64,000 bases of DNA. Origin: Diabrotica undecimpunctata (Eukaryota > Arthropoda > Insecta > Coleoptera > Chrysomelidae). Position 1 is the first letter of the stretch; each line of letters starts with the position of its first letter. Under the pieces are notes generated by a model. The model saw only the letters and a program-made list of their open reading frames with translations. It ran no database searches and was not told where the DNA came from. The DNA is taken from the NCBI RefSeq assembly GCF_040954645.1, contig NC_092807.1, positions 75,470,021-75,534,020 on the forward strand. Reading direction: 5' to 3'. Of the stretch, positions 35,563-47,100 are shown piece by piece. A program made the translations under genes and the position numbers.

Positions 35563-37499
35563 GGTAAAGTTTGTTTAGCAGAAAATGGTTGACTTTAATT
35601 AGTGCGGTCCTAAATATTATTAAATTTATCTGACTTGGCCCATTGTTAAGACCGGTCCGGAGCGATAAGCAAACGAGGCAGACAGAGTTGGTCTTTTGAC
35701 AATTAACACTGACTAGACGGTACTCCTATAATAAAGCAAAGGATCCACAAAATGTACAATAATTACGACGACAAAAATCAAAAAAACGTAAAATATATTG
35801 CTTTGCCTTATATACCCGAAATTATTGTTTTCAAATGAGTTTTAAAATAAATTAAATATATTTTAATCGCTAAGATTATAGAAAAACAAACAATAATAAT
35901 GTGGATCTAAAAAGAACCGTTTTTTTTTAATCGTAACCTTTGTAGATTTGATGACAGTATCACTCCACATATAATTCTGTTTCGCTATCACTATCCTCAT
36001 CTAAATTAATTATGATGGTTCAATTATATTATGATCTACATGAACATATGAATTTTTTTACCTAATTACGTGTCGGACTGAATTTCTCCAATTGCTTGAA
36101 AGAATACCATTGACACATTTTCTTATTAACTCTATAACAGTACTACTTAACGTTGGAGAAATATTTTGTGGCCTCACGTTAGACAATTCGTGCCACATAT
36201 GTTCTATGGGATTAAACATACAATAATAGGGTGGAACATACAGCACTGTATGTCCCATTTCCTCTGACAATGTATCATAAACATATACTTTTTCTATAGA
36301 AGCTTAAAACTTCTAAAAGCTCTTGTTTGGTGTAACATTCTTCAAAATACATATCATTCATCTCCATGTAATTTTGAATTTCCAATTAATTATTATTCGA
36401 GTTTGGAGCCTTACTTAGTTGGCAACTGTGATAGCTGGCATTATCCATTACTATCACGCTATTCTGAGGAATGTTTGACATAAGATTATTTTTGAACCAT
36501 TCTTCAAAAAGTTCTGCCGTTTTATCTTCATGGTAGTCGACGCAGGAGTCTTTAATATTCTTTGCAGAAAGCCACAGGGCATTTGGAAACCAATCATTTT
36601 CTCATCCAGCATGTAAAATCGTTATTCTTTTTCCTTTATTTGACGGAGCTTTTGTCTTACATTAACCGGAGGAATCGGCAAATCCTTTACGTCGCGTTGA
36701 ATGTGTGTCAAACCATGTCTCGTCGAGGTAAATTCTCGGACGATTTGCAGAACGGAATTTTCTTATCGAAGTTATATACTCATAACGCCATTTTTCTAAT
36801 CTATGAGATTCTATAATTACTTGTCTTTTGTCAATAATACGATATCGAAAGCCCATACTTTTCAATATTTTCCATAAGCTGGTGAGGCTACAGCTTATTT
36901 CGGTTTCGTCAATATTGAGCCATTGCTTAAGAGCTGTTAATGTAGGTATGCGTTGCTCTTCGTAGATGGTATAGACTTTTCGACGTCCTTATCGGCTTCA
37001 TCAAGTCTTTATCGGCTTCGTCCATACATTTGGTGGAACTGGAATCTACGTTTTTTTCTTGTTTCTATGGGATTTGATGTATTTCTTTTTACTGTGGTCA
37101 GAGGTATTTTCGTCAAATCGCATATTTCACTCGTAGCGAAAGTTGTGTCAAGTCATCTTTTAAGTAAGGTACTGTATATAGTTTCTACAATTTGCATCTA
37201 CAGATAAATGTTTCTTCTTTAACGGAACACTACAAGAAGCTTCATTATTATTCCACGGACGCCCCATAATGATAGAAAATGTAATGAATAAAATGAGTAA
37301 TACTACTAACACTTCCCGTGATACATAAAGACAAATAAATTTTATCAAGAACTCCTATTTAAATACTGGTTGGTGTTCAGTTTCATAAACTTATTATATA
37401 AATACCTGAAAACCACTCAGAAGGTGATTAGCAAACCCGTAGGATGTTCATAGTCGGTACTAATTGAAGTCAACCATTTACTGCTAAACAAATTTTACA
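35563..37499 (-). mobile_element. Complete DD82E (Sailor-like) transposon, copy 3, with TIRs
   Basis: Left end GGTAAAGTTTGTTTAGCAGA (35563) and right end, inverted, TGTAAAATTTGTTTAGCAGT (from 37499) continue matching through TGGTTGACTT(T/C)AATTAGT, so the TIRs are about 45 bp. TA lies at 35561-35562 and 37500-37501. Length 1937 bp. It sits in the RNase H region of the minus-strand LINE. Confidence 0.85.
36058..37267 (-). pseudogene. DD82E (Sailor-like) transposase copy 3, frameshifted
   Basis: The minus-strand start MGRPWNNNEASCSVPLKKK (37267) is followed by HTH remnants (FRYE, DLTKIPLTTVKR). The core has PRIYLDETWFDTHS (36740), VMDNASYHSCQLSKAP (about 36460) and YVPPYYCMFNPIEHMW (about 36215), with a C-terminal NWRNSVRHVIR at 36058. 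The spacing from DNASYH to NPIE is compatible with about 82 residues, but frameshifts in between prevent an exact count. Both Asp and the Glu are kept. Stops and shifts make it dead. Confidence 0.82.
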
Positions 37500-38639
37500 T
37501 ATAGTCCAACATAGCACAAAGAATACTATTTCTTTTATGTTGAGTCATATTTGAGTTTAATCCTTTAATGGTCGATAATGAATCTGTTAATATAACTGCT
37601 AATTTGTGTAAATCTAGCCAATCTAATGCTTTTTGAATTGCTACCGCTTCAGCAGTATATATTGAACAATGTGATGGAAGTTTAATTTTTTAAGATTCGC
37701 TTTTATGTGAAATGTAAACTGCACAACCTGTGGCACCATCGTCTTTTTTGGAACCATCGGTATTATTACGTGATCATTATAGTCGCTCAATATGAATTTA
37801 AGTAAGAGTTTTTTTGTGAAGAATCAGTGAACTTTGGAATAATGACTTTTGGTTTATTTATTATTACCTGAAAATCAGCTTTGGTAATATTTTTTCTCTG
37901 CCGTAGATATTAGAATACTCATTAGTTTCTAAGAAAGCATCAGCAAGTGGAGGAGAATTTTTTATGCGCCAATATTTATCTGAGAGGTTTTCAATAGATA
38001 ACTCACAGAGTTGGCTAAGGAGATAATTATTGTTTAATCTTAGCTTTAGAATATGTTTAATTGCTATAATTTCTCGAAGATTTTGAATAGAGATTTCGTT
38101 ACTTTCAGCAAGTAGAAGAGGGCAAGGAGTAGACTTCATGGTGCCTAAGCATATTCTTAGACATTTATTTGAACTGAATGTGGTCTACAGTTATTAAATG
38201 TGTTTTACTGACGGCACCGTACAGAATGCAACCATAGTCTACAATAGGTCGCACGCAGGCTCTGTAAAACATCAGTGCAATTTTAAGGTCAGCACCCCAT
38301 CTACGATTAGTGACACATTTAAGGATATTAATACCTTTTTACACCTGCTTTTTATATATTCAACATGTTTAACCATAAAAGTTTAGAATCAAGGATATGC
38401 CAGGTATTTGTATATAATATTCAGACAATTCTGTTTTGACGTACGAATCCTATGTCTAGTGAATATCATTATGGCTGATTTGTCACGTAAAATGGTTAGT
38501 CCACGATTTTTTGGCAAGGTCGTACTTGCCATTGTCAAGTCAGGCCGAAACGTCGTCAAAATAATCAAAACCAAAATTATTTAACGCGCAGTCAAACCTG
38601 GAAAATCACAGAAAGCATATATAACTCCCGCGGAAATTT

Positions 38640-39346
38640 CATTACTCCCTCTATAACGAACACGGTTATTACGAGGTTTCGCTTATAACGAGGTATATTA
38701 GATGTCCCGTGAAATTTCTATTGAACTATAACCCTCTATAGCGAGGCAAATTTGGTTATAACGAGAGAAAATAAGATCGAAAAACGTGTTTTTCTTACGT
38801 TTTTGGCCCGGCCGTGGCTATAAATAAATACCTTTTTAAACGGCCCCGCAATAAACTTAACTGCATGCCGCCCGCAACAAACTTCTTTACTATAAATATA
38901 ACTGTTTCACATTTTTAGAAAATATAATAGATAGAATAATACTGGACAATTTAAAGCAGTCAAAAGTGACAGACTTCTTCCAATTGCAGAAGCAATAATT
39001 TATGTTATCCTTGAAAATACGCTTTATACATTATGTAGTTGGAAAAAAAATGAAAGTACAGATGTTTTGTTTTAACGTATATCATTGACAATAAAAGTAA
39101 ATAACTCTTTTTTGTTTTAATGTATTTGACTGACAATAAAAGTAAACAACTTTTTTTCAAAAACACCATTCAAACAATATTTATTGGCATCTTATATTGC
39201 TCCGAATGGCTTCACTATAGGAAGTTAATGTTTTAGAAAACTACATATTCACATATATGCACAATATTATTGTTGTCTGATATAACGAGATCGGCTTATA
39301 ACGAGGTAATTAGTCTGCCATTTCAGTTCTCGTTATATAGGAAGTC

Positions 39347-39350
<4 letters not shown>
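38640..39350. mobile_element. Non-autonomous element with iterated TATAACGAG ends (pogo/Tigger-like MITE?)
   Basis: TATAACGA or close variants occur repeatedly near 38657, 38675, 38689, 38740 and 38757 at one end and near 39281, 39296 and 39330 (inverted) at the other. The right end read inward is TAGTAGACTTCCTATATAAC, resembling Tigger/pogo-type termini. The middle has no coding frame. The left boundary is uncertain. Confidence 0.5.
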
Positions 39351-39398
<48 letters not shown>

Positions 39399-39495
39399 TA
39401 AGAAAAAAGAAGTACTTGAGACTTCTTTGGGAAAATTATGGATGGGTTGGAGTCAATAAAAGAAATAATAAATAAAATTTAATAAAATAGAAGAG

Positions 39496-39574
<79 letters not shown>

Positions 39575-39583
39575 TTTATATAT
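39349..39583. repeat. Two (AT)n microsatellites (39349-39394 and 39499-39583)
   Basis: Two AT runs with a unique 105-bp spacer, just beside the PLE-3 end. Confidence 0.95.
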
Positions 39584-39599
39584 GGCGTATGGATTGGAG

Positions 39600-40735
39600 C
39601 TAACATTTCTAGCGGCAGGATTTTGATAGTAGGGTGGAGCGGACGATATTTTTTTTTATAAGAGGTCTCCATGTAGAAGGTAACCGGATGTCGTCATCTC
39701 TTTTATTGAGAAAATTTGACCTTTTTTCAATTTCTTTGGCTTCTCGGATAATTTTTGGTTTATAGAAGGGGATGAGGGCTATGATTCTGGAGTTTTCAAA
39801 ATCAATTTTGAGACATGTATGAAGTTGGTGTTGACCTAAAGTTAAAATTGAATCGGAATTGCGAACAGAAATGGAATGTTCATAAATCCTATTTTCGATT
39901 CTACGATTTGTTTGGCGATCGGGAGCAGTCTGCACAAGAAATTTCATAAACACCGTGTTGTTCATATTGAATGTTGTCTTTGGTTGATCGGACAAGATAT
40001 GAAAGTTTTTGTTGGGGGGTAAATATTGACTTTATTCCTCTTGATTTAAGAAATTTGGTGATTTTTACAAGGACACCTTTGATATAGGAAAGAAAAGTTA
40101 TCGTATGATGAAGGTCTGAGTCTTTGGGTTGAGATTGAGTGGGAGATTCATGTCTGTGGATGCTCCTATTGATGTGATTTTCGCGGTAACCGTTTTGGAC
40201 GGGGGCTTGTTTTAAACTAGAGAGCTTAGCGGGTCTGTTTGCATAATCGCAAAGGTGTATTGATCTGGAGACAAGGGTATTAATGACTGAATTAATTTGT
40301 GAAGATGGATGATGAGAGTTGACATGCAAGTAACGATTGGTATGGGTAGGTTTTCGATAAACAGAGTGATGCAAACCTTGGGATTGGTTTTTCTTTATCA
40401 TAAAGTCTAAAAACGGTAGGGATGAATCAGTTTCCACCTCCATCGTGAACTGGATACTAGGATGTATACTATTCAGATGGGTTTTAAAAAACACTAAAGC
40501 ATACTTGGAGTTGGGCCAAATGACGAATGTATCTTCAACATATCGTAGCCAACATGTGGGTTTGAGCATTGATATAGATAGTGCTCGGGTCTCGAAGTCT
40601 TCCATAAAGATATTGGTAATTACTGGAGATAGTGGGGAGCCCATTGGGACACCACTTATCTGTCTGTAGAATTGATTTTGGAAGATGAAATAAGTGTTAC
40701 ATACATACATTGCTGGCTCAAACAATATTGACGAA
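39600..40735 (-). pseudogene. PLE-3: Penelope-like RT C-terminal part plus GIY-YIG remnant
   Basis: Open from 40725 to 39901: FYRQISGVPMGSPLSPVITN, then RYVEDTFVIW (the YVDD box has Glu in place of one Asp), SLPFLDFMI and YANRPAKLSS. The endonuclease starts with GVYEISCADCS, and a shifted frame continues QTNRRIENRIYEH to the C-terminus (39609). The N-terminal half of RT is absent, so the copy is 5' truncated at about 40735. It differs in sequence from the other PLEs here, so it belongs to a separate family. Confidence 0.83.
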
Positions 40736-40993
40736 GAAATAACCCTTCAAACATATCAAATCGTAGATAATTGCCGACCGAGTTTCAACGAGTTCTTTTT
40801 ACCGTTCTGGACCATGTAGTCATTGTGTAGTTCAAGACCTCAATATATTCAAAAGAATCTCGTCAGTATAACAAAGTAGTCTGGTAGCAGACAGCTGCAT
40901 GGGATAAAAAAGTATAAACGAATATTGACATATTAACACAAGTTTCTTAGTAGTTATTATCTGAATTTAAATAACTTTTGTAGAATTATTTAC

Positions 40994-41137
40994 CTGTTGA
41001 CCATAACCATTGGGTCTGGGTGGACTGTTTGATGATGGTAATGAGGTGCAATGAGAGCTTCCCGAACCACTTTGGCCTCCGGCCAGATACTGAGTTGGCA
41101 GCGATGGGCCGTTACCCTGGTAGAAGTTGTACTCGTA
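40994..41137 (-). CDS. Candidate internal host exon (48 codons, phase 0), low-complexity protein segment
   Basis: On the minus strand ATTTTAG at 41144-41138 is a good 3' splice site and CAACAG|GTAAAT at 40994 a good 5' splice site. The 144 bp between are open in phase 0 and encode YEYNFYQGNGPSLPTQYLAG, then a Gly/Ser stretch, then NSPPRPNGYGQQ. GC content and codon use differ sharply from the AT-rich surroundings, and no transposon motif is present. The composition suits a disordered region of a transcription factor or RNA-binding protein. I do not recognise the gene. If real, the surrounding transposons lie in its introns. Confidence 0.55.
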
Positions 41138-41199
41138 CTAAAATGCAATACAACGTCATTACATAGATCATATAAATGTATACAGTGTCTACAGAACAT

Positions 41200-42060
41200 A
41201 CTATAACTTGCTAATATTGCGATTCCTGATAGGTTTACAAAAAAAGTTCCTTTTTAACAGTTTTTTTTTCAACTTTCAAATTATTTATAGAAGTAAATAG
41301 GAAATATAGAGGATGCAACTATTACATCTAGTATATTTTTTAATTTGCATAATCTACTGAATTTAAAACGAAATATTTACTAGGACGATCCTAAACTTCT
41401 AGGTTCTACGATTGCTAAAACAGGTTTAGGATAGGACCGTTTCTATTAACAAAATAATTAGTCATAGAATCGCTTATTAATAAAGGCTCTCCATTATTCA
41501 TTTGATAGTATCGCGACATTATTGATATTATTGCGGGATCGAAGTTATCATTAGATAATTCTTTTATCAGAATACTTTCTAAAACAGGCGAAATTTATTT
41601 TTTAAGAATATTATGAAGTGCATCCCACATTAACATGTGGGATATTTTTTCTTTACTAGTTTGCGTCTGTGGTCGGATATTTTTAGATGAACAAACTTCA
41701 TCATGAACAACTATCGTTAAACTGACCCACCTTATCATAATTTCTTTGTTATCCACCTTATTGGAACTTTATTGTTTACTATATAGTAAATGGTGAAATT
41801 TAATTTATTACTAGTGATTACTACTAGATTAAAGGTATTAATATGTTAGTACTGCAACTTATGACTTAAAATATATTGGAAAAAGTACTCATTTTAAGTC
41901 TCATCTTTGAAAAGATTAAAGAGAAATTATGGAAAATTGAAAAAAATATTGAGTGGTACAGCGGGTATATTTCTCGATTTCTTGTTAACCTATACAGATT
42001 TGATTTATCCGAAAACATTTTGATCGAAATTGTAATTGAAAGCTGTCTTGTAAACCCCAC
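41200..42060. other. Non-coding; intron-like, nothing recognised
   Basis: AT-rich with stops in all frames and no repeat boundary that I could support. Consistent with an intron upstream of the candidate exon. Confidence 0.4.
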
Positions 42061-42066
42061 CAGGGA

Positions 42067-42454
<388 letters not shown>

Positions 42455-42482
42455 ATCGAAGCAATAGCAAGCTTTTGCTAGA

Positions 42483-42484
<2 letters not shown>

Positions 42485-42551
<67 letters not shown>
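42485..42551. repeat. (AT)n microsatellite
   Basis: About 66 bp of AT dinucleotides. The following 42552-42914 is non-coding with nothing recognised. Confidence 0.95.
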
Positions 42552-42555
<4 letters not shown>

Positions 42556-42950
42556 TCCTCAGATTATTGCCGTAAAACATATTGCAACCACATTTTGTTT
42601 GCAGTTTGTCTTGAATAGTAAATCAAGGTACATACCAACATTCTTGAAAAAACAGGCTATGTTTTTATCACTCATTCATGTATAGGATAAACATTTATGA
42701 ATAATATTAGAAAAATAATCAGCTTTAAGTAATTTGTAAAAATTAATATTAGGTTGGTTGCTTTAGTTACATTGTATATAGTCTGAGAAACTCAATACCA
42801 TTCTATAACTACGTTAAGACTAAATTGAACTAAAAATTTTCATGCCGAATAAGATTTTAAAGGCTTGGTGCACTAGCAAAAAATATAATTTTGAATGATA
42901 TATATTGTAATTACTATTTAAATGGGAACAAGCCACAATTAAACGTAAAG

Positions 42951-42998
42951 TACGTTTATTGACGTTTCAATTTCCCCTTCGGAAATCGTTATCAAAAT
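42951..42998 (-). ncRNA. Degenerate hammerhead-like motif at PLE-A 3' end
   Basis: On the minus strand: TTGATAA (42995-42989), a strong helix GATTTCC/GGAAATT, GAAA (42968-42965), then ACGTCAATAAACGT forming a 4-bp hairpin, followed by A. The layout is that of a hammerhead, with the core CTGATGA changed to TTGATAA. The two changes fall on positions 3 and 8, which pair in hammerheads, so U3-A8 could keep the pair. One extra base before helix II. Activity is unknown. Confidence 0.35.
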
Positions 42999-44191
42999 AC
43001 AAACATTAGTAAATTAAACAAATTTTGTTTTTTTGTTACTTGGTGAAAAATTCTTCTAATAATTTAATTTTATCTGACTCATTTATATTGACAATTCAGA
43101 CATACATTATACATTTTAAAGACGACTTTAAAATGATATTGCCGATAATTAGTTTTGGAATATAAAGATGAAATGGTTTTGATGTTCTTTGTTGCTATTT
43201 TTATATTGTCAATAACCTTTATTGTTTGTATTAATTTAGCATCCTATGTAGCATATCTGAAGGATAAGAGTTCTCAATTAAAATATTTTTTAACAATTGA
43301 AGATCTTCTTGTAGATAATCTGGATGAGAAAGCCTTAAAACACGTTCTTTTTTAATTCTTTTATAAGGTTCATTTTCATCTTATTTGGATGATGTGAGTA
43401 ATGGCTTATAAATCTATTACTACACATGGGTTTTCTGAACCATCTTGTTTTCAACACATTGTCTGTGGTTCTTATAATTCTCATGTCAAGGAATGGTAGA
43501 GAATTATCTACCTCTTCCTCAACTGTAAACTGTATATTATGTTGATTATGATTGTTGAAAATATTAACTGTTTCATGAATTTTGTGTTTAGGAAGTGCCA
43601 AAACTAAATCATCTACGTATCTTTTCATAAAAGGAATGAAAAAAGTGCAATTGTTGATACAATCACTGATAACATCATCCATGACATAGCTACTTAGAAT
43701 GGGTGAAAGACTAGATCCCATAGGACTACCAAAAATTTGTTTATAAAAGACACTATTAAATATAAAAATATTAGCATCAAAAACAAAGTTGATAAGTGTT
43801 TTGAAATGTATTAAGTCAATATTAATGATTAGATCTAAAGGTAAATTTTGTAGTAATTAAAAATTATTAATGAAAGACCTAAAATCAAATGAATCTTTAA
43901 TGTAAAAATTGTTGTTTAAATTATAAGCATTAGTTAAGATGTCAGTAAGGAGCTGTGCTGTTGGTCCATTAGGAGGGCATAAAGATGAAACTATTGGTCT
44001 CATAGATAAAGTTGGTTTATGTATTTTAGGTAGAGCATAAAACCGTGGAGCAATAGAATTATATATTTTGAGCTCTTTTGCCTTTGTATTATCAATAAAT
44101 TTCTTTCTGTTTAATTTAGATACTAGGCAATTTGCTTTTTGTTGCAAAGTACAAATAGGACTCCTTTTAAGTGTAGTATAATACTTAGTAT

Positions 44192-47100
44192 TGTAACGAA
44201 ATAGCCCATCTCCGATACGTCATAATTCTTAGAAGGATAAATCTAGAAAACGCAAGAATTGGCATTTGAATAGCGCCCGTCTTTCGATGCGGTTTCGATG
44301 AGACGAATTAGAGGTGGGACTACCCCAGAAGATTCGAGAATAATACTTTTGGTATATATATATGTAACGATGTTAGAAGTAGGGTTTGAGTTGATAAGAG
44401 AGTACCGAACTGTAAACTTATAAATAAATATATTTATATAAATTTATATAATTTTATAATATAAAAAATAAAATATATAAAGCAATCTCACACTTACTAA
44501 TCAACGGCTCTGGGCGGAAGAATTGGTAGGTGGTAGGGCACCCTTTTGTCCTGGGGTTGAGAAATCGATCTCGAAGATGGAGGAACCAATATACTGGTCA
44601 ACAGCATAAGGATGTAGAAGGCAAGGGGAAACCACTACATTAAAGATCCCCATGGATATCCCTAGTAAAATCATCATGGTTTTAGAAACTAATAACGGCG
44701 TTACTGATCATGGCCCTCGGAAGCCAAGATCCGGCAGGGGAGAAGAAGACAAGGACTCTCAGGTCGTTAATCAGCGAATTCCTTGTCAAAAGAACGCAGA
44801 TGAAAAAATAAGACTGTCCAACACTAGAATAGGAACATGGAATGTTCAGAGCATGTTTCAGCCAGGTAAAATGCACAATGTTATTCAAGAAATGAACAGG
44901 TTGAATATCGATGTACTGGGTATCAGTGAAGCTAGGTGGCCCAACTCAGGTTGTTTTTCAACAGACGAAGCCACAATATATTATTCCGGTAGCGAGAATA
45001 ACCAACACAGACACGGCGTGGCAGTAATAGTTAATAAAAAATCTAATAGAGCGGTGGAATGCTATTTCCCTATCTCAGAAAGAGTAATGGTACTGAAGTT
45101 AGTGACATCTCATGCCAAACTGAATTTGATACAAGTTTATGCTCCTACGGCGAATGCCGACGAAGAAGAAGTAGAATTATTTTATCGAGATATCGAAGAG
45201 GCACAGAGAACAACGAAAACAAGAGAAATCACGATAGTCCTAGGTGATCTCAATGCAAAGATTGGAAAGGGACAAAGCGGAAAGTGTATAGGAAACTATG
45301 GTCTGGGAAATCGAAACGAGAGAGGAGACCGTCTGTTACAATTCTGTCAAGAGCAGAACTTTATTATTACAAACACATTTTTTATGTTACCAAACAGACG
45401 ACTGTATACATGGCGATCGCCCGCAGATACATCGGAGAAAGTAGTCAGGAACCAGATAGACTACATTATGATCAATGAAAGATACCGTAATGCTGTTAAA
45501 GCCGTGAAAGCATATCCTGGATCAGACGTGGCCTCAGATCACAATCCACTTATAGCCAAAATTACACTCACCCTTAAAAATATTAAAAGACATCAAAGAA
45601 TCCATACAATAGACACAAGAAAACTTAAAGAACCTAAAGTAAAAGAATGCCTCCAACATGAACTGCATGTGAACTGCAACAAATTGAACACAGACACCAA
45701 CGATATTGACGAGTACTGGAATCGACTAAAAGATTGTCTACTGGAACCCTGTAAAGAAATATTAAAGACTTCCTCAAGGAGAAAAGAGGAATGGATGAAT
45801 GACGAGATACTCAATATGATGGAACAACGGAGACAATTTAAAAACAAGGATAACAATAAATACAGAGAGATAAACCACGAGATTAGAAAGACGATAAAGC
45901 AGGCAAAAGAAAAATACTTTGAAGAGCAATGCAAAGAGATCGAAGACCTTCAAAATAAATATGATCTGTTTAACCTACACAAGAAAGTCAAAGAACTGGC
46001 AGGACTAAGAAAACAAAATCCCACCTGTGCAATTCTGGATAGACACGGTACTGCTATAACACATACAGACGAGAAAATACAAAGATGGGCAGAATATATC
46101 GATGAATTGTTCGATGATGAAAGAGGAGATCTGGAGCACATAGAACTTACGTCAGAAGAAATAGGTCCATATATTACAAAAGAAGAAATATTGCACGCAT
46201 TAAAAACAATGAAGAGCGGGAAAAGCCCTGGACCTGATATGCTTCCTATAGAAATCCTAAAAATTCTAGATGAGAAGCACATTGATGTTTTAGTGACACT
46301 TTTGAACCAAATTTATAGTTCAGGCGTATTACCCAAAGAGTGGTTGACATCTATTTTTATTTGTCTTCCTAAAAAGAAAAACGCAAGAGAATGCAGCGAT
46401 TACCGCACCATTAGCTTAATGTCTCATACGCTAAAGTTACTACTTAAAGTCATCCATAACCGAATATATCACAAACTGGACATAGACGTTAATAATACAC
46501 AATTTGGTTTCCGCAAAGGCCTAGGAACACGTGAAGCTCTTTTTTCACTTAATATACTAATACAAAGATGCCTGGACGTCAATCAAGATATATACGCATG
46601 TTTTATTGACTATAATAAAGCATTCGATAAAGTACGACATGAACATTTAATGAATGTCCTGAAATCAAAGAAGATTGACTACAACGACCTCAGGATCATA
46701 TCAAATTTATACTATAAACAGCGAGCAAAAGTACGTGTTAACGAACAGCTGTCAGAAGAAATTGAAATTAGATGTGGAGTAAGACAGGGATGCGTATTGT
46801 CGCCAATTCTTTTCAACGCCTACTCCGAACAGGTCCTGAAAAAAGCTCTTGAGGGTGAAACAGCTGGAATAAAGGTAAATGGAGTTCCCATTAACAACAT
46901 TAGATATGCGGACGACACTGTGATTTTAGCCGAAAACATTGAAGATCTTCAGAGACTGGTGACCAGAATAGCAGAGTATGGAAAAGAGTATGGTCTAACA
47001 ATGAATGTCAAGAAGACGAAATTTATGAGAATATCGAAAACTCAAAGAAATAACGAGAGTCTTCTAATAAACGAAACCAACGTCGAACAAGTGGACAAAT

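Larger units (their letters stand above)
34850..38590 (-). pseudogene. I/R1-type LINE fragment (RT C-terminus and RNase H), split by a DD82E transposon
   Basis: From 38590 down, RT C-terminal and connection segments are readable (DKSAIMIFTRHRIRTSK; LLAESNEISIQNLREIIAIK; LRLNNNYLLSQLCELS). Then comes RNase H (TDSLSTIKGLNSNMTQHKRN near 37590-37530). After the transposon, 35562-34850 gives VKGHNGVIGNELVDGMAKN and a Cys-rich end (FCPCDGKSVGDLNHLFFDCPNHR). RNase H places it in the I/R1/Loa group. Stops and frameshifts are frequent. It may be the same family as the plus-strand fragment at 33980-34680. Confidence 0.75.

Noticed and set aside
43155..43355. 66-codon plus-strand frame with a hydrophobic stretch
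   Set aside because: It is antisense to the PLE-A coding region and has no independent support.
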